A stretch of 11,000 nt of DNA, taken from the NCBI GenBank assembly GCA_905221605.1, contig CAJNDS010002118.1, positions 374,001 to 385,000 of the forward strand, read 5' to 3'. Origin of the DNA: Symbiodinium natans (taxonomy: Eukaryota > Sar > Dinophyceae > Suessiales > Symbiodiniaceae). The notes below the pieces were generated by a model. That model worked only from the letters and a program-made list of their open reading frames with translations, made no database searches and was not told the origin of the DNA. The position numbers and the translations under genes were made by a program. Each line of letters begins with the position of its first letter. Positions within the stretch are counted from its first letter, which is position 1. Shown one piece after another: positions 7,570 through 11,000 of this stretch.

Positions 7570-7650
7570 CTATTCAAACTATTCAAACTATTCAAACTAT
7601 TCAAACCCCCAGGGTTTGAATAGTTTGAATAGTTTGAATAGTTTGAATAG
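7570..7650. repeat. Perfect inverted repeat, 39-bp stem with 3-nt loop
   Basis: Four CTATTCAAA units (7570-7605) followed by CCC, the loop CCA, GGG and then TTTGAATAG units (from 7615) form a perfect palindrome: four 9-bp units plus three C:G pairs on each side. The right arm goes on for seven more units (to 7713), so the structure can slip. Similar R-CCCCCAGGG-F junctions lie at 7335-7343 and 7506-7514, with CCCCGGG at 7060-7066 and CCACCAGGG at 7882-7890. Confidence 0.9.
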
Positions 7651-7960
7651 TTTGAATAGTTTGAATAGTTTGAATAGTTTGAATAGTTTGAATAGTTTGA
7701 ATAGTTTGAATAGTTTGATTAAGTTTAGGGCCCCAGGCCGGACCCCCCCCCAGGGTTTGAATAGTTTGAATAGTTTAGGGCCCCAGTTCGGACCCCCAAA
7801 CTATTCAAACTATTCAAACCCCCCCCCTCCTCTCCTCCCAGGGACCCCCCAAAACTATTCAAACTATTCAAACTATTCAAACCACCAGGGTTTGAATAGT
7901 TTGAATAGTTTAGGGCCCCAGGCGTGACCCCCCAAACTATTCAAACTATTCAAACCCCAC

Positions 7961-8414
7961 TCCCCCCCCCCAACAAAAGGACGAATCATCACATTATACA
8001 CAAAGGTTCCTGCCTCATATATATATACCTTTGACTGCAGAGAGATATACATGTATAGGTATGTACATATGACAAAAGACTATGTATGCACCAGCTCGGC
8101 TCGCTCCACATCCTGCTGCGGGCCCAACTTGCAAGTTGCAGAATTGGAGGCCTAAACTGGCACGTGGTTGCTTTCTCCAAATACATCGGTGGCAGGGCTT
8201 TGGCCATTTCTCCTTAGCATGGTCTTCGGATCTTTGTTGTTTGCTGGCGCCGGCCGTAGGGCGTTCGATTAAAGTACACAGCAAGGGACGAACATTTCGA
8301 TAACTACCCATGCGCAACATGAATGCAAAGAAAACTGCACACCATGAAGGCAGGCCAACGTGCTTAGCAGCTTAGCATGATTTTTAAGCGCTTGAAACTG
8401 CGAGTGCCCGTCAC
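7961..8414. other. Non-coding stretch, nothing recognised
   Basis: After the array, a poly-C stretch leads to unique sequence. It holds a TA run (about 8019-8026) and a 14-bp palindrome CAACTTGCAAGTTG at 8125-8138. Reading frames of about 70-100 codons on either strand show no known motif, no membrane segment pattern and no conserved composition, so I do not call a gene. Confidence 0.6.
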
Positions 8415-8450
8415 AGAAGAAGAAGAAGAAGAAGAAGAAGAAGAAGAAGA
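8415..8450. repeat. (AGA)n microsatellite, 12 copies
   Basis: A pure purine trinucleotide run of 36 bp. The reading frames through it give poly-Glu on the plus strand and poly-Phe on the minus strand; neither is a likely gene. Confidence 0.97.
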
Positions 8451-8890
8451 TACGCCTGCAACAGTGTGTCATGAGATTTCCTTGTTCGAGACTTCCAGAG
8501 AGTCAAGCTTGCGAAGGCTAAAAACATCTTCAAACATGCAGAATATACTGCGGAGTCAGATTCAGCTTTCCTGATGCGGCAACTCATGTAGCACCAGCAC
8601 TCGCAGTTTTTTCAGACCCAGGGGACTGTAGTGTAGATGTCGTGCGTCGAAATCCCAATCTTTCAGCTCTATTAGCGCTATGACTGCAGGAAGTACCCGA
8701 TGCCAACTGTGTGCACAGTAGAAAAACTTTCAGCCCTACCTACCATCCGCCCCATAAACACCACCACGAAAATGATCAGTGTAGAACTCAAAAGTTCTGA
8801 AACAATGCCCGAAGTATTTCGCCAAACAGGATACGCTTTTTGTTTAACAGGTGCATACAAGACTCTGATCCTAAAACAAAGGGAATACTT
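8451..8890. other. Non-coding stretch, nothing recognised
   Basis: Mixed-composition unique sequence. No tRNA, snRNA or spliced-leader pattern was seen and no frame holds a recognisable domain. Confidence 0.55.
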
Positions 8891-9027
8891 TCTACATATA
8901 TACACACGCATATGTATATACATATATAAATTTACATACATATATACATATATACTATTACACACAGAGATATATATATATATATGTATATGCATATGCA
9001 TATGCATATAGATATATAAATAAAAAC
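8891..9027. repeat. TA-rich low-complexity tract
   Basis: The tract alternates TA, CATA and TACA with short palindromes such as three TGCATA steps at about 8988-9008 and a TA run at about 8970-8984. It is likely to melt easily. It has no coding content; the Ile/Tyr/Met-rich frames through it are by-products of the repeat. Confidence 0.9.
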
Positions 9028-9142
9028 TATTTTACTTCGAACATCCCCACCTTGCTCCTCGCTAAAAGGAAAGAGCGCAAATACGATGTTCAAACAAAGT
9101 CACATTGAAACAACTACGCTTCCTTAGTTCTTGCTTACAATT

Positions 9143-9303
9143 GGGGTTGGGCACTCCAGGGAAACTCTGGGGTTGGGCGCTCCAGGGCTGGGGCTCCAGA
9201 GTCTCTGGGTTGGGCACTCCAGGAGTCTGTGGGGTTGGGCACTCCAGGGAGTCTTTAGGAGTAGACCGGGCGAGGAGAAGAGTTCCGGGCGAGGAGAAGA
9301 GTT
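9143..9303. repeat. Degenerate tandem repeat (GGGTTGGGCACTCCAGG) plus exact 19-bp duplication
   Basis: A core like GGGGTTGGGCACTCCAGG recurs at about 9143, 9169, 9206 and 9231, with spacing 26-37 bp and variable filler. Directly after it, CCGGGCGAGGAGAAGAGTT occurs twice in exact tandem (9266-9284 and 9285-9303). No function is evident. Confidence 0.85.
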
Positions 9304-9349
9304 GAGTTTAACATCTAACAACCCCACACCGAAGGTGGGGAACAAGTAT

Positions 9350-9402
9350 AGATATAAATATAAATACAAATACAGATACAAATACGAATACAAATACAAA
9401 CA
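9350..9402. repeat. Hexanucleotide repeat (AATACA and variants)
   Basis: About nine degenerate units of ATAAAT/ACAAAT type. On the minus strand they read Tyr-Leu repeats, which is a by-product of the 6-bp period. Confidence 0.9.
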
Positions 9403-9403
9403 T

Positions 9404-9748
9404 CGAGCTTAAGCAAATAGAACCACAACCTGCCTGGAGGCCAATACTGAATTTACTTAAACCCCTGAATCTGGCAACTGGCAGCATACCATTTTGAATT
9501 AAAAATGTGTTGGCTGAAGGTTTGTGAAAACGTTTCGGACAAAACATTATTGGGATCCAAACCCTTTACATTTCTATCAGTCTCTAAGCCTTTACTCGCC
9601 CTAACGCCGATTCCCAGTGTACGCTCGCATCTCCAACTCAAGTCCCCAAGATAGTTGTGTCTCAATGGAGAGTTAGAAGGAACGCCTCTCCCCCCCCCGG
9701 GTCCTACTACCAGAGGCCGGGCACCCTTTGGAATCCTTTGTCAGCCAC
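9404..9748. other. Non-coding stretch, nothing recognised
   Basis: Unique sequence with a nine-C run near 9690-9698. No gene motif, RNA gene or repeat family was recognised in it. Confidence 0.55.
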
Positions 9749-9750
9749 AA

Positions 9751-9778
9751 CCCTAAACCCCAAACCCTGAACCCTGAA
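9751..9778. repeat. Telomere-like tract, C-strand orientation (CCCTAAA variants)
   Basis: Four 7-bp units follow each other: CCCTAAA, CCCCAAA, CCCTGAA and CCCTGAA. The unit is the complement of TTTAGGG, the plant-type telomere repeat also known in dinoflagellates. The tract is interstitial and degenerate. Confidence 0.75.
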
Positions 9779-9914
9779 TCTCTCAGCCATAAGCAAGCGC
9801 CGCCATGTAAACAAGCCAGCGCTGCACAAGGGAGAGGGCTCCCCAAGGTTCCGGAGGCCCAAAGAAGCACCAAAAAGCTCGAGCACTACGAAGAGACCCC
9901 ACAACATCCCTCGA

Positions 9915-9949
9915 AGGGTTTAGGGTTTAGGGTTGAGGGTTTAGGGTTT
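9915..9949. repeat. Telomere-like tract, G-strand orientation (TTTAGGG)
   Basis: Five units of AGGGTTT in exact 7-bp register, with one substitution (AGGGTTG) in the third. It faces away from the C-strand tract at 9751-9778, with 136 bp between them. Confidence 0.85.
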
Positions 9950-10227
9950 GGCCCCAAATGAAAGTCCCCATGACACCCCAAAAGAACAAAGGCAGGGCTT
10001 GGATTGGGACTGCAGCCCCAAAAGGACGGCCAACGGGAAGCCCCACCCAAACCGGAAGGAACCCAAAAAAGGCCGCAGCAGCCCCCTGAAAAAAAATGTA
10101 CGGCTTAGGATATTTTGGGGTTTACAACAATGCCAGCCTGCGTTCCCACAAGAAACGCAGTCAACTTTCGCGCCGCAAATTTGGGACCAAATCCTATACG
10201 ATGTCTATATTGTATGTTATGTCAAGC
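9950..10227. other. Purine-rich non-coding stretch
   Basis: Several CCCAAAA and GGACGGCC-like strings occur up to about 10100, giving a low-complexity A/C/G-rich sequence, then mixed sequence. Nothing coding or structural was recognised. Confidence 0.5.
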
Positions 10228-10246
10228 TATATATATATATATATAT
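10228..10246. repeat. (TA)n microsatellite
   Basis: A pure alternating TA run just before the second minisatellite. Confidence 0.95.
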
Positions 10247-10272
10247 TCATGTATTTAGTCAATTTAATTTGT

Positions 10273-11000
10273 CCATTCATGCATTCATTCATTCCATTCA
10301 TTCATTTCATTTATTCATTCAATCCTTCATTCATTCATTTCATTCATCCGTCGATTTAACCCATTCATACATTCATACATTCAGTCATTCATTCATTTCA
10401 TTCATTTCATTCATTTCATTCATTTCATTTCATTTCATTTCATTCATTTCATTCATTTCATTCCATTCATTTCATTCATTTCATTCATTTCATTCATTTC
10501 ATTCATTTCATTTCATTCATTTCATTCATTTCATTCATTTCATTTCATTCATTTCATTCATTTCATTCATTTCATTCATTTCATTCATTTCATTCATTTC
10601 ATTCATTTCATTCATTTCATTCATTTCATTCATTTCATTCATTTCATTCATTTCATTCATTTCATTCATTTCATTCATTTCATTCATTTCATTCATGTCA
10701 TTCATTTCATTCATTTCATTCATTTCATTCATTTCATTCATTTCATTCATTTCATTCATTTCATTCATTGTCATTCATTTCATTCATTTCATTCATTTCA
10801 TTCATTTCATTCATTCATTTTCATTCATTTCATTCATTCATCATTTCATTCATTTCATTCATTTCATTCATCTCATTCATTTCATTCATTTCATTCATTT
10901 CATTCATTTCATTCATTTCATTCATTTCATTCATTTCATTCATTTCATTCATTTCATTCATTTCATTCATTTCATTCATTTCATTCCATTCATTTCTTCA
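10273..11000. repeat. Minisatellite of 9-bp unit CATTCATTT, runs off window
   Basis: The tract starts with irregular CATTCAT repeats (to about 10385), interrupted by unique bases near 10346-10360, and then becomes a near-perfect array of CATTCATTT with occasional 5-bp (TTTCA) slips and single substitutions (such as CATTCATGT near 10690). Minus-strand translation gives Met-Asn-Glu repeats because the unit equals three codons; this is not evidence of a gene. The array continues past position 11000, so its full size is unknown. Confidence 0.97.

Larger units (their letters stand above)
6755..7960. repeat. Higher-order inverted minisatellite of a 9-bp unit (TTTGAATAG / CTATTCAAA)
   Basis: The 9-bp unit appears as sub-arrays in both orientations. 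The reverse form (CTATTCAAA) has 14 perfect copies at 6934-7059, about 17 with a few variants at 7181-7334, 6 at 7452-7505, 4 at 7570-7605 and 3 at 7855-7881, plus short pairs elsewhere. The forward form has 4 copies at 7067-7102, 3 at 7344-7370, 3 at 7515-7541, 11 perfect copies at 7615-7713, 2 at 7756-7773 and 2 at 7891-7908. Between reverse and forward blocks lies a short C/G spacer (CCCCCAGGG or close). Between forward and reverse blocks lies a GC-rich spacer that begins TTTAGGGCCCCAGGCCGG. A third spacer, a poly-C/CTCC tract ending in CCCAGGGACCCCCC, separates successive reverse blocks. The 9-bp length makes all frames open or periodic on both strands, so the apparent proteins (Asn-Ser-Leu, Asn-Tyr-Ser, Leu-Phe-Lys repeats) are not genes. 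Confidence 0.95.

Noticed and set aside
6755-7930. Long open frames with Asn-Ser-Leu, Asn-Tyr-Ser or Leu-Phe-Lys repeats on both strands
   Set aside because: They are direct by-products of a 9-bp repeat that keeps frame; both strands and several frames are open at once, and there is no non-repeat coding part.
6755-7960. CRISPR array
   Set aside because: Repeats are 9 bp, alternate in orientation, and have repeated, not unique, spacers; the context is eukaryotic.
8195-8215. Spliced-leader-like string near TTTGGCCATTTC
   Set aside because: It shares only a few bases with the dinoflagellate spliced leader and lacks its 3' part and a donor site.
8377-8574. Acidic protein with a poly-Glu run
   Set aside because: The run is the (GAA)n microsatellite; the rest has no recognisable domain.
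9322-9341. Short hairpin CCCCAC...GTGGGG as a terminator
   Set aside because: A 6-bp stem with no associated gene in a eukaryotic setting is not evidence of a terminator.
9728-9961. Small plus-strand protein across both telomere-like tracts
   Set aside because: Its ends are translations of telomere-like repeats, and the middle has no known motif.
10535-10774. Met-Asn-Glu repeat protein on the minus strand
   Set aside because: It is the translation of the CATTCATTT minisatellite; frame is lost wherever the array slips by a non-multiple of three.

Overview
The window looks like nuclear DNA of a dinoflagellate, most likely of the Symbiodiniaceae type. That is an inference from three things: a Ty1/copia polyprotein with the unusual domain set I associate with dinoflagellate elements, TTTAGGG-type telomere-like repeats, and a gene-poor half packed with micro- and minisatellites. 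No spliced-leader, rRNA or tRNA gene was recognised.

Positions 1-6754 (minus strand) hold one decayed Ty1/copia-type LTR retrotransposon copy, read from right to left. The order is: Gag (N-terminal part, then a CCCH finger and a CCHC zinc knuckle), an aspartic protease (DSG), a degenerate segment that I tentatively compare with cytosine-methyltransferase-like domains, integrase (zinc-binding HHCC-like motif, then D, D-35-E), the integrase C-terminal domain, a segment with the His-x-Asp...His...Arg signature of 2-oxoglutarate/Fe(II) dioxygenases, a long unassigned linker, reverse transcriptase (YVDD), and the start of the RT-RNase H connection, which runs off the left edge. Seven changes of reading frame break the coding sequence. 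One is an 11-bp tandem duplication; others look like 1-nt indels. There are few in-frame stops inside the segments, so decay is recent or some breaks are assembly errors. No LTR is visible: the 3' end lies outside the window, and the 5' end is replaced by a minisatellite at about 6755.

Positions 6755-7960 hold a higher-order array of a 9-bp unit (TTTGAATAG and its reverse complement CTATTCAAA). Sub-arrays alternate in orientation and are separated by two kinds of GC-rich spacer. The layout predicts a chain of hairpins or cruciforms, one with a perfect 39-bp stem and a 3-nt loop.

Positions 7961-11000 have no recognisable gene. They hold a (GAA)12 run, a TA-rich tract, a degenerate tandem repeat of about 30 bp with an exact 19-bp duplication, a hexanucleotide run, two telomere-like tracts in opposite orientation, and a second, unrelated 9-bp minisatellite (CATTCATTT) that runs off the right edge.

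The most interesting point is the dioxygenase-like domain inside a retrotransposon polyprotein, possibly together with a methyltransferase-like remnant in the same element. Dinoflagellate DNA is known to carry 5-methylcytosine and 5-hydroxymethyluracil, so a mobile element that brought its own DNA-modification enzymes would make sense. This is an inference that needs structure-level comparison.
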